From contig JAOXRS010000120.1 in the NCBI GenBank assembly GCA_025800385.1, forward strand, positions 1-64,000: DNA of 64,000 nucleotides. Reading direction: 5' to 3'. A program made the position numbers and the translations under genes. The notes below the pieces were generated by a model. That model was not told where the DNA came from. It did not search any database and saw only the letters and a list, made by a program, of their open reading frames with translations. Every line of letters begins with the position of its first letter. The stretch's first letter is position 1. The DNA is from Candidatus Albibeggiatoa sp. nov. NOAA (GTDB lineage Bacteria; Pseudomonadota; Gammaproteobacteria; Beggiatoales; Beggiatoaceae). Shown here one piece after another: positions 29,584 through 39,089 of the stretch.

Positions 29584-30681
29584 CTATATTTTTAGCTTTT
29601 CAGACACTAGCACGACTTTTTTTAATTTTAAAGCTTTGCTTTCTATCAAGTGCCACGACAATATAGCAAAAAATAAAGTGATTGGAATAGCAAATAATGC
29701 GTTAACCAGCGGATGCCACTGGGCTTGAGAATAGTAAACCAACGTTTGTTGCACAGGAAATGCGTAGATATAAATGCCGTAGGAAAAATCACCATACTTA
29801 GCAAAATGATGAAAACGAATACTAGGTGAAAATGCTAAATAAATAATAATATAACTGCCTGCCAATAAAAACCATGCTTGCAAACCGCCGAAAATCGCTG
29901 TAACTACTAAAATGACGGCTGAAATCAAAGCTAAATAGTGATGAATAATGATTTTTTCTCGATATGCATACAATACCATGCCCGCAAGAAAATAAGAGCT
30001 AAGTTCTAATAATTTGGCTGTACCAATGCCGCGAATCCAATGGTTTAAACTGCCTAATACTTCGGGTGATCCATCGAACAGCAACCAACGGAATAAAAAC
30101 ACACCAACTAATAAAATGAGCAATACAATCCGCCAGCGCAAAATTTGAGTTAAGCCCGCAACGACAACCAAAATATAGCACACGAATTCATACGGGATCG
30201 TCCATAAAGAGCCATTAACAGCGGCTTGCCACGGATTATTTTCAAAAACGCCCGGTAATTCATAATAGATAGGAAATAAAAACACGCCGAGCAAATATTG
30301 ATATGTTGTTGATTGGGTAAAATATTCGCCAAAACTTAATTCTGTTAACACCACACCTAAGCCGAAAACCATCAGAAATAGCACAACGATAAAAGCAGGA
30401 AAAATCCTTAAAATACGTGCTTTTGCATAAATGAATACATTGGGAGAGTTATCGTAACTTTGGTAAATTAAAAAACCACTGATGACAAAAAATACCGCAA
30501 CGCCTAATGTGCCAAATGTCATTTGTTGTTGGGTAAGCAAATGCAATAATTCGGTATCGTCATGTCCATACGTCAGCGGATACGCATGAGCCACAATCAC
30601 CATAGTTGCCGCAACAAACCGAATCAAATCAAAGTTATTCTGACGGGCATTTAATGCCTCTGCGAGGGTTAAGCGATCCAT
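29584..30681 (-). CDS. Acyltransferase-3 (OafA-like) membrane protein
   Basis: This 365-residue protein has about ten transmembrane helices. The family opening NFDLIRFVAATMVIVAHAYPL has the catalytic-type His in VAH and the R-F pair. Proteins of this family O-acetylate or succinylate lipopolysaccharide, capsule or other glycans at the inner membrane. The gene overlaps the upstream flippase gene by 13 bases, so the two are translationally coupled and likely belong to a surface-polysaccharide pathway. No glycosyltransferase lies in this local operon; the nearest are at 42.8-45.3 kb. Confidence 0.9.
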   Translation of the reverse strand: MDRLTLAEALNARQNNFDLIRFVAATMVIVAHAYPLTYGHDDTELLHLLTQQQMTFGTLGVAVFFVISGFLIYQSYDNSPNVFIYAKARILRIFPAFIVVLFLMVFGLGVVLTELSFGEYFTQSTTYQYLLGVFLFPIYYELPGVFENNPWQAAVNGSLWTIPYEFVCYILVVVAGLTQILRWRIVLLILLVGVFLFRWLLFDGSPEVLGSLNHWIRGIGTAKLLELSSYFLAGMVLYAYREKIIIHHYLALISAVILVVTAIFGGLQAWFLLAGSYIIIYLAFSPSIRFHHFAKYGDFSYGIYIYAFPVQQTLVYYSQAQWHPLVNALFAIPITLFFAILSWHLIESKALKLKKVVLVSEKLKI

Positions 30682-32039
30682 GACAAAATACCAACGTTAG
30701 CAACAAAAGCAAGCCAAATCACAGCAAATGAACTGGCGAACGCTGCAAAATCCAACCATGGAAACCAGACGTTATAAGGCCTAATCAAGAACACCAACAC
30801 CACATAGGTAAACAAATCACCCATCGCTACACCAATAATAAAACCTTCAACACCACCTAAATAATAGCCAATGACCATCCCTAACACTTGCATAATAAAG
30901 CGAGTAATCGAGTTCAACATATTACGGAAAGAGTCGCCAACGGCAAGTAACACGGGATAAATGCTGGTAATAATGACAGTTGCGGTTGCACCCGCTGCCA
31001 ATACTTGTAAAATCCAGCCAGCAAACTGATAGCGATCATCATATAGTAAATCTACAATCCATTGTCCATCTAAAATTAACAGCCATAATGGCGGTAAAAA
31101 TAAGGCTAATAATAAGGCTCTGGCTTTAAACATTTTCTCGCGTAAGGTGTCTGCGCCTTGCTCTTTCAGTCGTGAATATAGTGGAAACATCACCATATCC
31201 GATAATTTCATCAATGCTTCAATTGAAATACGTGACAAGGTTTTGGCAATTGAATACAAGCCCAGTGTTGCCATACCTGCAATGCTACCTAATACAAATA
31301 CGTCTAAACGCATCAGCAAAAAGCCCAAAGCGGTACTGATAAAAATCCATTTACCAAAATGAATCAGCTCATGCACTGACTGTTTTTCCCATGCAAAGCG
31401 CATTGGTACTTTACCTGCGAGCACCGTATGACTGGCCACTAAACGCACAATCGCATTCACAAATGCACTAGACACTAAAGCCCAAATCGTCGGATAAAAA
31501 TAGGCCCAAATCAGCATCACTGCAGTGCTCAAAAATGCAGCAATAATGTCTAAAATGACCATATTGCGTAATTCCAAATGTCTGGAATACACAAAAAGAT
31601 AAGTTGAGTTAAAGCCCATAAAAATGGAAGATAAGCCTGTAACAATGATAAGAGGAATTAATTGGGGTTCGTTATTGATTGCGGCGATAGGGAAGGCAAG
31701 CCCTACAGAAAATAAAGCGAGAATAAAACCTCGGGCAACTTGAATGGTCCATGCAGTGCGTAAAAAATCAGCTTCTTCACCTCGTTTATTTTGAACAATG
31801 CTGGGACGCAAACCGACATCAGAAAACATAGCCAAACCCATCATCAGGGCATTGACCACAGCCATTAAACCAAACGCTTCAGGATACAGCCAACCTGCAA
31901 CAATCACATTACCACCTAAGCGCATCAGCATAATACTGCCAAAGCCAAAAATGGATAATAAAGAACCTGTTACAGCTAACTTTTTCAGGCGATCAAGTAC
32001 ACTTGCCTTATCTTGAGGGGTATGGTTTACAGCATTCAA
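30669..32039 (-). CDS. Polysaccharide flippase, Wzx/MOP family
   Basis: This 456-residue protein has about 12-14 transmembrane helices and an opening typical of Wzx-like exporters (LAVTGSLLSIFGFGSIMLMRLGG). It would flip a lipid-linked oligosaccharide across the inner membrane. SIAKTLSRISIEALMKLSDMVMFPLYSRL near residue 265 is the conserved mid-protein segment of the oligosaccharide-flippase family. Its stop overlaps the acyltransferase start. The exact glycan is unknown. Confidence 0.88.
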   Translation of the reverse strand: MNAVNHTPQDKASVLDRLKKLAVTGSLLSIFGFGSIMLMRLGGNVIVAGWLYPEAFGLMAVVNALMMGLAMFSDVGLRPSIVQNKRGEEADFLRTAWTIQVARGFILALFSVGLAFPIAAINNEPQLIPLIIVTGLSSIFMGFNSTYLFVYSRHLELRNMVILDIIAAFLSTAVMLIWAYFYPTIWALVSSAFVNAIVRLVASHTVLAGKVPMRFAWEKQSVHELIHFGKWIFISTALGFLLMRLDVFVLGSIAGMATLGLYSIAKTLSRISIEALMKLSDMVMFPLYSRLKEQGADTLREKMFKARALLLALFLPPLWLLILDGQWIVDLLYDDRYQFAGWILQVLAAGATATVIITSIYPVLLAVGDSFRNMLNSITRFIMQVLGMVIGYYLGGVEGFIIGVAMGDLFTYVVLVFLIRPYNVWFPWLDFAAFASSFAVIWLAFVANVGILSWIA

Positions 32040-32308
32040 GACCCAATTCCTTTCAACGAGATTTCGCTTATTCTAAACTAAAAAATTGCCGTGCTGTTGA
32101 TTTAAATCTAGTTTATCAATTAAAACCGCGAGCAGTAAAAAAAGAAGCAAGAAATATAACAGGTTGTTGTTAATTAAATATAAATGTTGCGGTGCAGCAA
32201 AAAACAGGGTTGTAAATCTAGTATTAACGAAAATGATATAAAAGTTGTTTATAGATATTTTTCTAAAAATAGAACTTATAGATATAGAATCCAATCAATG
32301 ATGTTTTA

Positions 32309-32968
32309 TTATTCAGTTGCATATGCGCTTGCTATTAAAACTTTAAACATTGCTTCATAAGCTATTAAATTTTCTAGTTGTTGAACATTGGCAGATTGTT
32401 TAAAGCCATGCAATAACAAAGGCAAATTAGGCATTGCAATCCATGCTTGCCCTTGTAAATCCTGATACAACATCATGCGAAAGGGTAAATGTGCAGCAAA
32501 ATGGGGGTGTTGTTGTAATAATTGTTGGCTTACAGCAACAGGTAAGAATGAAAAAATACTTAAAGCCTGTTTAGTTTGCTTAGTAGAGAGGGTTTTATCC
32601 AACGATTCACGATGAATGAGTTTAAGCTGGTTTTTCTCAGCAGCAGCTAATAATGATTTTTCAGCTTGTTCTATACTCACCCCCATTGCTAAAGGTTGTT
32701 TAATCACCAAAGCAGAGGCAACATCTTCTGTTAAACTGGTTTGAATAAATTGTTTAAATAGTTGAGGAAATTGTTGGTCAAATGATTGTGTCGTTTGAAA
32801 ACCTAAAGCAAATATCGCAAGTATACTGATAAAACTTATAACCCCAAAACTAATAAAAAAATACTGCAAAAAACGCCGAAACTTTGAAGGCTTATGTTTA
32901 TAACAATGCCAAGATAAACGTCTACTTAGCGAAAATTGCTGAATTGTGTATTTTAATCGTTTAACCAT
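32309..32968 (-). CDS. Membrane-anchored DUF302 protein
   Basis: This 219-residue protein has a basic N-terminal cytoplasmic part, one transmembrane helix near residues 33-55 (FFISFGVISFISILAIFALG) and an exported domain. That domain has the DUF302 pattern: a dispersed VSIEQAEKSLLAAAEKNQLKLIH, then HPHFAAHLPFRMMLYQDLQGQAWIAMPN. DUF302 proteins have no firm function. Its start overlaps the maf gene end by 16 bases, so it is the third gene of an rlmH-maf-DUF302 operon. Confidence 0.75.
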   Translation of the reverse strand: MVKRLKYTIQQFSLSRRLSWHCYKHKPSKFRRFLQYFFISFGVISFISILAIFALGFQTTQSFDQQFPQLFKQFIQTSLTEDVASALVIKQPLAMGVSIEQAEKSLLAAAEKNQLKLIHRESLDKTLSTKQTKQALSIFSFLPVAVSQQLLQQHPHFAAHLPFRMMLYQDLQGQAWIAMPNLPLLLHGFKQSANVQQLENLIAYEAMFKVLIASAYATE

Positions 32969-33531
32969 TGTAGTAGTGACGCATCTATTTGTTGTAGTAA
33001 TTGTGCGGTCTCGTATAACGGTAGCCCCATCACCCCAGAATAACTGCCTTCGATTCTCTCAATAAATATGCTGGCTAAACCTTGCACTGCATAACTCCCC
33101 GCTTTATCCATAGGCTCTTGTGTTGCAACATATGCTTGAATTTCAGCTTGTGTTAATGTCCGAAAAGTCACTTGACTGGTATTCAATTGGCATAACTGAT
33201 GGCTTTTGCTCACAATCGCCACAGCTGTCATCACTTGATGCGTTTTTCCTGATAATGTTTGCAACATCCGTTGTGCATCAATTTTATCAGTTGGCTTGCC
33301 TAAAATCTGTTGCTGGTAAATGACCGCAGTATCCGCGCCTAACACACAATCCTGCGGCTGTAATGCAAAACCTGCTTGGGCTTTTTGTAATGCAACCCGT
33401 TGCACATACGTTTCAGGTGACTCCCCAGCATGTACAGATTCGTCAGTATCCACTTTCAAAGTTTGATAAGCGACCTGAATTTGATCTAATAATTCACGGC
33501 GACGAGGTGATTGAGAGGCAAGATATAACAT
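32953..33531 (-). CDS. maf: Maf-family nucleoside triphosphate pyrophosphatase
   Basis: Maf proteins hydrolyse non-canonical or modified nucleotides to monophosphates. The protein is 192 residues. It opens LYLASQSPRRRELLDQI, the S-x-S-P-R-R signature, followed by the VDTDESVHAGESPETYVQRVA motif near residue 27. The catalytic Asp is in LGADTAVIYQ near 65. It appears to be the YhdE-like (dTTP/UTP) branch by the sequence near the signature, but this is not certain. It starts three bases after the rlmH stop. Confidence 0.93.
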   Translation of the reverse strand: MLYLASQSPRRRELLDQIQVAYQTLKVDTDESVHAGESPETYVQRVALQKAQAGFALQPQDCVLGADTAVIYQQQILGKPTDKIDAQRMLQTLSGKTHQVMTAVAIVSKSHQLCQLNTSQVTFRTLTQAEIQAYVATQEPMDKAGSYAVQGLASIFIERIEGSYSGVMGLPLYETAQLLQQIDASLLQWLND

Positions 33532-33534
33532 GCT

Positions 33535-34005
33535 TTAAGCTCGATGATAAGGATGATTATTGAGTAATGTCCAAGCACGATAAACTTGCTCAGCAACGAC
33601 AACCCGTACTAAAGGATGCGGCAATGTTAAGGCTGATAATGACCATTTTTGCTGTGCGGCTTGCAAGCATTCTGGGGCTAAGCCTTCAGGCCCACCAACT
33701 AATAAAGCCACTTGTGTATAATTTTGCATCCAACCTTTCATCTGCTGCGAAAGCTGTTTCGTATCCCAAGGTTTGCCACGCTCATCTAAAGCCAAAATAA
33801 AGCTATCATGACCGATTTGCGCTAGCATACGCTTACCTTCATCTTGCTGGATACGTGCAATATCCGCATTCTTGCCACGTCGAGTCAGTGGGATTTCAAT
33901 TAAATTAAGTTCGCATTGAGATGGGAGACGTTTTGCATATTCTTGATACCCTTGCTGTACCCAAGTTGGCATCTTTTGTCCCATACAGATGAAATTTATA
34001 CGCAT
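33535..34005 (-). CDS. rlmH: 23S rRNA pseudouridine-1915 N3-methyltransferase
   Basis: RlmH is a SPOUT methyltransferase that methylates pseudouridine 1915 of 23S rRNA in assembled 70S ribosomes. The protein is 156 residues. It opens MRINFICMGQKMPTWVQQGY, has FILALDERGKPWD near residue 70, the SAM-binding knot motif LVGGPEGL near 104, and ends EQVYRAWTLLNNHPYHR. It leads an operon with maf and the DUF302 gene. rsfS, often just upstream elsewhere, is absent. Confidence 0.97.
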   Translation of the reverse strand: MRINFICMGQKMPTWVQQGYQEYAKRLPSQCELNLIEIPLTRRGKNADIARIQQDEGKRMLAQIGHDSFILALDERGKPWDTKQLSQQMKGWMQNYTQVALLVGGPEGLAPECLQAAQQKWSLSALTLPHPLVRVVVAEQVYRAWTLLNNHPYHRA

Positions 34006-34092
34006 CTTTTATGAATTCTATGAAAAAATTGTTGTTATTGAAGAGAAGTCATACAAAATTCTGTACAACGTCTCTTATTATAAATATCTGTT

Positions 34093-34902
34093 TTAATAGA
34101 AATCAGTCGCTGCATCTACATCTACGACAATCGTTTCAGTATCAACTTTAGCTTTTTGCTCAGTTTTCAGCTTTTCTAATGTTTTTGGTAGATGAATTTG
34201 TACTTCAATGATTTCTTGCTCTAAAGTTTCATGATCTGAGACTGTCTGTTTTGGAATATGTGGTTGTAAAGAAAATGGTTTTAATCCAGTATTTTGTGTC
34301 ACAGTAGGACTTTTTGGTACAGGTGCTAACCCAAAGCCCACAAAAGGTTTAATCGGTCGTAACTCAACACGGCGATTTTGTTGTTTACCATGAGAGTGGT
34401 CATTTGATGCAACGGCTTGTGTTTCACCATGATATTCAATAACTAAACGAGACGACTGAATACCTCTTGCGAGCAAACCATTTTTCACGGCTGTTGCTCT
34501 TGCTTCAGACAAGGTATGGTTATATTCAAAACTATGGCTACTGTCAGTATGACCTTCGATTAAAATTTGATAATCACCATCTGCAACCGTAATCGCAAAG
34601 TGATCTAATTGCGTAATCGCTGTAGGAGATAATGTAGAGCTATCAGATTCAAATAAGATATTTTCCACAATATCAGGAATAACAGGCTTAGGTGGTTCAA
34701 CTGAGAGAGGTGCAATTGGTGGCAATTGCTGCAATGCAGGCAAAGGCTCATTTAATAAACGTACAGCAACAATGGGAGCTTCTGGTTGGGAGCGGTAGCT
34801 AGCCACAGTAATCGTTGCTTGAGAACCATCAAATCGAATAGAGCTACATGCTCCTAATAATAAAACTAAACTCAAAATGGTGATACGAACAACAGTCTGC
34901 AT
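34093..34902 (-). CDS. OmpA-family lipoprotein
   Basis: This 269-residue protein has a lipoprotein signal with lipobox LLGAC-S near residue 19. An OmpA-like peptidoglycan-binding domain spans about residues 83-190 (ILFESDSSTLSPTAITQLDHF, EGHTDSSHSFEYNHTLSEARA, QNRRVEL). A low-complexity C-terminal tail of about 80 residues follows, rich in Lys, Thr and Glu. It would anchor the outer membrane to the cell wall. It is downstream of and on the same strand as a TonB-dependent receptor gene but 180 bases away, so cotranscription is uncertain. Confidence 0.88.
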   Translation of the reverse strand: MQTVVRITILSLVLLLGACSSIRFDGSQATITVASYRSQPEAPIVAVRLLNEPLPALQQLPPIAPLSVEPPKPVIPDIVENILFESDSSTLSPTAITQLDHFAITVADGDYQILIEGHTDSSHSFEYNHTLSEARATAVKNGLLARGIQSSRLVIEYHGETQAVASNDHSHGKQQNRRVELRPIKPFVGFGLAPVPKSPTVTQNTGLKPFSLQPHIPKQTVSDHETLEQEIIEVQIHLPKTLEKLKTEQKAKVDTETIVVDVDAATDFY

Positions 34903-35082
34903 CAGTAAAACCCTCTCTCAGATACACTACCCATAATAAGGTATTTCTATGACTTATACTAGTGTGTGGCTTTTATTGGAACAAGTCAGCGGCCACTTCA
35001 TAACATAGTCAAATGAGGCAGTGCTTATCAATATAGAACAAAACAGGTCTAAAGTTTATCTAATGAGTCACTGAATCACAAC

Positions 35083-37299
35083 CTAAAACTGGTAATGTAG
35101 CGAGAGTATAACACTACGTAAAGGTTGAACATTACTTGCTAAATTAGTTAAAGTATTGAGCCCCGCGTGATAATGACGACGGTTAAAAATATTATAAATA
35201 TTTGCACTGATTGACCAGTTCTCAGCAAGTGTTGCACCTAAGTGTAAATCCATAATCGCATAACCTGATGTTGTATTGTTGATATCATCTACAGCATCAT
35301 TATTTGCTTGGCCAATGAAATATAACTTCGGTGTAATCACATAACGGTTTTGATAACGAAAAGTCGCGCCTAACTTCAACTTATGTTCTGAAACCAAGCG
35401 TAAAGGCTGTTTGCTCTCATCCCCTTGTTGCTGATTGTAGCCATCTATATAACTATAGTGTGCCCATATATCAGCATCCCAACTATCTGTTAATTCTGCT
35501 TGATACAATACACTCACATCTGCACCATATTGTTTAGCACTACCAAAATTGTCATTGCGGGTTGAAGACAAAATTTGACCACCAGAAATAAATTGTGTCG
35601 GTTCAGTTTCTGCAATCGGCAAAATCCGATCATCAATTGTGGTGTAATACGCATTTAAAGACAGTTGTAAATTATCTTTTAAACTATGAATCGCATTGAA
35701 TTGTAAGGTACGTACTTTTTCAGGTTCTAGCTCTTCGTGTGGTGTACGAAAGAAAAAGCTTACATATTCATCTTGCTCATTTTGTGAGCCTGAGAAAATC
35801 CCAAACACTTCATGTGTATCTGTCGGTGAAGGTGAGCGAAAGGCCTCGCCATAAAAGAGTTTTAAAACTGTCTTATCATCTGGTTGATATACCCAGCCCA
35901 AGCGAGGATTTAAAGTACTTGAATAACGTGAACTTTGGTCGTAACGCAGGCCAATCGTTGATGATAAATTATCACGCCATGCCGCTTGCCACTGAAAATA
36001 ATAAGCCGTGTTGTGATAACGCAACTCATAAATATCAATCGGTAAACTGTTATCACTGCCCCAATGATATAAATTTTGCTCGGTTGGAGCTTTGGTTTTA
36101 TCGTAAGGCTGTGGTAAATCTGTGGTTTTAGGAATACTGTAGAATTTCTCATAACTCAAGCCTGCAATAAACTGGTGCTGATCGCTGAGTTGATAGCTAA
36201 ATTGTTGCTCAACACTATATTTTTCTCCACGAGCATAAATATAACTATCTAAGTAATCTACATAAATATTTTTAAACCGCGAGGTGGGGGCAATTTCATA
36301 ATCTGCATAATGCAATAAAGTCTCAGTTTGCAGTTGGTCTGTCCACCCATGTTTGAATCGTGCAAAAACACTGTTAATTTCTGTATTCCACACCTCATCT
36401 TCACCATAGGCAGAGCTATTCGGTTTGCTGCCTGTCGTACTTGGATTACGTAAAAAGCTCTGATTAAATCCCAGCGTTAACCAATCATCATAATCAACCC
36501 GAGCAAATAAATGCTTGCTTTCATCTTTTGCGTAAAATCCATTGCGTTCCTGCGCGGTTTGATAAGTATTTTGGCCTAAAGTGACTAAGCCATCTAATTG
36601 ATATATATGATTATAATCATTAAATAAATCGGAGTAGTCATGCTTTTGTAATTGTCCACTCAGATTAAAAGACAACTTATCTGTCAGCTCCCCCCCTGCT
36701 TGAAATCCATAACGCCGATAATCATCCGTACCAAATGATAAATGTAAAGTCTGATTTTCTGGATATGGATCAGTAATAATATTGATGACTCCGCCAAACG
36801 CATCTGCACCATACAAAGCGGCAGCAGGGCCATAAACAACTTCAATTTGCTTGGCATGTAAAATTGGGAAATTATCAGCAATTGCAATCGCCTCGCCCGT
36901 TGGAGAGTCAATCCTCACCCCATCTTGTAAAATTAAAAATTTATGACTGCCCACATGCCCATGCATTGCCACTGAATGATATTCAACTTGATGATTATAT
37001 TTTTGTATATCAAACCCCGGTAAATCTTGCATCACATCCAGTAAATGACGGTAGCCACGATCCTGAATTTGTCGTTTTGTAATCACTAAAGTCGCAACAG
37101 GCGTATCTTTAATACTTTCTTCCATTTTAGATGCTGTTGTCACTGATACTTCAAGCAATTCCATTAAGGACAACTGTAATAATTGACTGATCTCAGCTTC
37201 AAGTAATTCTTTGGATTCACCTGCATTAATTGATAAACTAAATAGAATCATGCATGGTTTGATGACCTGAATAATGGATTGAGATAGTCGTGATCGCAT
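35083..37299 (-). CDS. TonB-dependent outer-membrane receptor
   Basis: This 738-residue receptor has an N-terminal signal (MILFSLSINAGES near cleavage). The plug reads ITKRQIQDRGYRHLLDVMQDL, LILQDGVRID and VVYGPAAALYGADAFGGVINIITD. The barrel ends in LSLHYQF, with the terminal Phe expected of outer-membrane proteins. The LLQLSLMELLEVSVTTASK leader resembles that of the receptor at 17390, but the plug and barrel differ clearly. The ligand is unknown. A single Fur-like half site upstream was judged too weak. Confidence 0.93.
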   Translation of the reverse strand: MRSRLSQSIIQVIKPCMILFSLSINAGESKELLEAEISQLLQLSLMELLEVSVTTASKMEESIKDTPVATLVITKRQIQDRGYRHLLDVMQDLPGFDIQKYNHQVEYHSVAMHGHVGSHKFLILQDGVRIDSPTGEAIAIADNFPILHAKQIEVVYGPAAALYGADAFGGVINIITDPYPENQTLHLSFGTDDYRRYGFQAGGELTDKLSFNLSGQLQKHDYSDLFNDYNHIYQLDGLVTLGQNTYQTAQERNGFYAKDESKHLFARVDYDDWLTLGFNQSFLRNPSTTGSKPNSSAYGEDEVWNTEINSVFARFKHGWTDQLQTETLLHYADYEIAPTSRFKNIYVDYLDSYIYARGEKYSVEQQFSYQLSDQHQFIAGLSYEKFYSIPKTTDLPQPYDKTKAPTEQNLYHWGSDNSLPIDIYELRYHNTAYYFQWQAAWRDNLSSTIGLRYDQSSRYSSTLNPRLGWVYQPDDKTVLKLFYGEAFRSPSPTDTHEVFGIFSGSQNEQDEYVSFFFRTPHEELEPEKVRTLQFNAIHSLKDNLQLSLNAYYTTIDDRILPIAETEPTQFISGGQILSSTRNDNFGSAKQYGADVSVLYQAELTDSWDADIWAHYSYIDGYNQQQGDESKQPLRLVSEHKLKLGATFRYQNRYVITPKLYFIGQANNDAVDDINNTTSGYAIMDLHLGATLAENWSISANIYNIFNRRHYHAGLNTLTNLASNVQPLRSVILSLHYQF

Positions 37300-37742
37300 A
37301 TCGATTTACCAAAGAAGTTAACTTGATTTATCGCGAAAGAAGCAATTTTTAGGCACTAGACAAGCACTTGATTTTCCAAAAAATAGAATAATTATTAAAA
37401 TGTATTTCAAAATATAAAGCATTATCATTCCTACTCATCATAACAAGTAAGTTTTATATGGATATAAGTATATTTATAGCGTCTATTCGGTACTTTTTAT
37501 AGTATTTCGGCTTAAAAATTGAATCATTTACACTTATTCATTGAATAGGCCAAATTTAAGTTTTTTCTAAAATTATAAATTGATAATGCAATATAAGATT
37601 TTGATTGAATTTAAAATTCCGCCAAAAAAATTGGGTTGATTATGAATTGTTCATTGTTAATTATGCACTGAAAAGCTATACTCAATACCAATTGTTTCAC
37701 TCTGTTTTTGAATTTACTCTTTTCAAGTAAAGGAGGATTACT
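37300..37742. other. Divergent intergenic region, AT-rich
   Basis: About 440 bases between the TonB-dependent receptor and the DUF928 gene, so it must carry both promoters. Only an AAAGGAGG ribosome-binding site before 37743 is clear. I see no riboswitch, RNA gene or convincing operator. Confidence 0.5.
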
Positions 37743-38540
37743 ATGTATAAAACAGCATTACTTAGCTTATCTTTAGGTATTGCTTTGGTTAGCTTTTCAA
37801 ATGCGCCTGTTAGTTTAATTCAGTCCGCACAAGCTGCCTCTCCCTTAATGTATACCCCCAAAGTAGATGGTGCGCCAACTCGTCGTGTCGGTGGCGGTAC
37901 GCGTGGTGGTTTACAAATGTTTACACCAAAAGTTGACGGTGCACCTTCGCGTCGTGTTGGTGGTGGTACGCGTGGCTTAAGCGACAGTGCAAACATTCCA
38001 ACATTAGCCGTGATTGCACCAGAGCATACGGGTTTAACCATTAGCGACCAGCCTACTTTATATTGGTATGTGTCTAGTGACGTTGATGTGCCGTTTCGCT
38101 TTACGTTAACTTATGATGAATCTGAAATTGAAACAGGCAAGGTTTCACTAGAAGACAGCATTGATCCTGTGTTAGAAACGAATATTGCTGACCCCGCATC
38201 TGGCATTCAAGGCATTGATTTAGCCAAACATGATGTGAGCTTGAAACCAGACATCGTATACCGTTGGGCAATCTCAATGGTTGCAGAAGGTATGCGTTCT
38301 AACGATGTGGTCACTGAAGGTACAATTAAACTTGTCAACAAACCAGACAACTTAGATACTGAACTATCTAAAGTAGACGAAAAACGTTCGGCTTATGTCT
38401 ATGCACAAGAAGGCATTTGGTACGATGCAATCGAATCTTTATCTGATTTAATTTCTAAATATCCAAATGACAAACAATTTGCAACTGATCGTGAGACATT
38501 ACTGAAACAAGTAGGTCTTGATTTTAGTAGCGAAGGCTAA
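37743..38540 (+). CDS. DUF928 exported protein with two tandem N-terminal repeats
   Basis: This 265-residue protein follows a strong AAAGGAGG site. It has a signal peptide of about 31 residues ending AQAAS. DUF928 features include the GAPxRRVGGGTRG motif and the LAVIAPEHTGLTISDQPTLYWYV strand. The GGGTR motif occurs twice: the piece from TPKVDGAPTRRVGGGTRGG is repeated about 23 residues later with few changes. A short helical hairpin at the C-terminus (YAQEGIWYDAIESLSDLISKYPND) resembles a TPR unit. DUF928 is common in cyanobacteria and Thiotrichales and its role is unknown. It appears monocistronic. Confidence 0.82.
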   Translation: MYKTALLSLSLGIALVSFSNAPVSLIQSAQAASPLMYTPKVDGAPTRRVGGGTRGGLQMFTPKVDGAPSRRVGGGTRGLSDSANIPTLAVIAPEHTGLTISDQPTLYWYVSSDVDVPFRFTLTYDESEIETGKVSLEDSIDPVLETNIADPASGIQGIDLAKHDVSLKPDIVYRWAISMVAEGMRSNDVVTEGTIKLVNKPDNLDTELSKVDEKRSAYVYAQEGIWYDAIESLSDLISKYPNDKQFATDRETLLKQVGLDFSSEG

Positions 38541-38549
38541 GTCATTAAA

Positions 38550-38579
38550 GAGCTGTAAATCTCACAAGGTTTGCAGCTC
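38550..38579 (+). terminator. Terminator-like hairpin after DUF928 gene
   Basis: GAGCTGTAAA pairs with TTTGCAGCTC over ten pairs, one of them G-U, with a 10-base loop, starting 10 bases after the stop. The sequence after it is A-rich, not T-rich, so it may be rho-assisted or a 3' stabiliser. Confidence 0.5.
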
Positions 38580-38793
38580 ATTAAAAAGTTAATACATCCT
38601 ACCTTAAAATACTCTTAAGCCTCTACGAAAAACTTCATGCAGCAAGGTATAGTCTTGTATACCAAGCATTTATGAAAATTAATTCGAATATTCTAATAAA
38701 ATCATCTATCAATATAAAAATAAATTCAAGTGCTACTTTTTCATTAATTTGACGAGTATTTGGACTATTTTTAAATTATATATTAATTCACTC

Positions 38794-38822
38794 TTGACAA
38801 TCTAACGTTTACGTAATATATA
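38794..38822 (+). promoter_or_regulatory. Sigma-70 promoter for the small protein and MerR operon
   Basis: TTGACA, a 17-base spacer and TATATA. The spacer holds the perfect palindrome TTACGTAA (38809-38816). A 17-base spacer is shorter than the 19-20 bases of promoters that MerR proteins usually twist. Confidence 0.7.
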
Positions 38823-38861
38823 CATAACTGTGTCAACCAAATTTTTGTGGAGACCCTTGTC

Positions 38862-39089
38862 ATGAGCATCAGTGATATTCTTATACACGTCAATGAGCCA
38901 CTTAATCATCAACAACGTCACTCTTTAGAAGAAGCAGTTCGAGAAGTTGATGGCGTTGTTGCACCTAGATTTAATGACGGAACTGAACACTTATTATTAG
39001 TTGCGTTCAACCCAGCGGTCACTAACACTAAAACACTTCTTTCTAAAGTCAAATCTTATGGCTACCATGCACAGCTTATTGGAGTGTAG
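38862..39089 (+). CDS. Small HMA-like protein without metal cysteines
   Basis: I start at the ATG at 38862 (75 residues), 12 bases after GGAG. The protein follows a beta-alpha-beta-beta-alpha-beta ferredoxin-like pattern as in heavy-metal-associated domains: ISDILIHVNEPL, LEEAVREVDGVVAPRF, HLLLVAFNP, TLLSKVKSYGYHAQLIGV. The C-x-x-C metal site is missing and it has no cysteine at all. Its stop codon abuts the ATG of the MerR gene, so the two form an operon. A role as a partner or sensor for that regulator is only a guess. Confidence 0.65.
   Translation: MSISDILIHVNEPLNHQQRHSLEEAVREVDGVVAPRFNDGTEHLLLVAFNPAVTNTKTLLSKVKSYGYHAQLIGV

Noticed and set aside
32073..32294. Open frame of 73 codons upstream of the flippase gene
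   Set aside because: AT-rich, rich in Phe, Ile and Leu as expected by chance in such DNA, without a good start or similarity to a known protein.
37413..37427. Fur-like sequence upstream of the second TonB-dependent receptor
   Set aside because: Only one half site (ATTATCA) is good; the other half matches 3 of 7 bases.
37850..37980. Repeat at the start of the DUF928 gene as a possible mobile or CRISPR-like repeat
   Set aside because: Only two units, both in frame within a coding sequence, and they encode the family motif.
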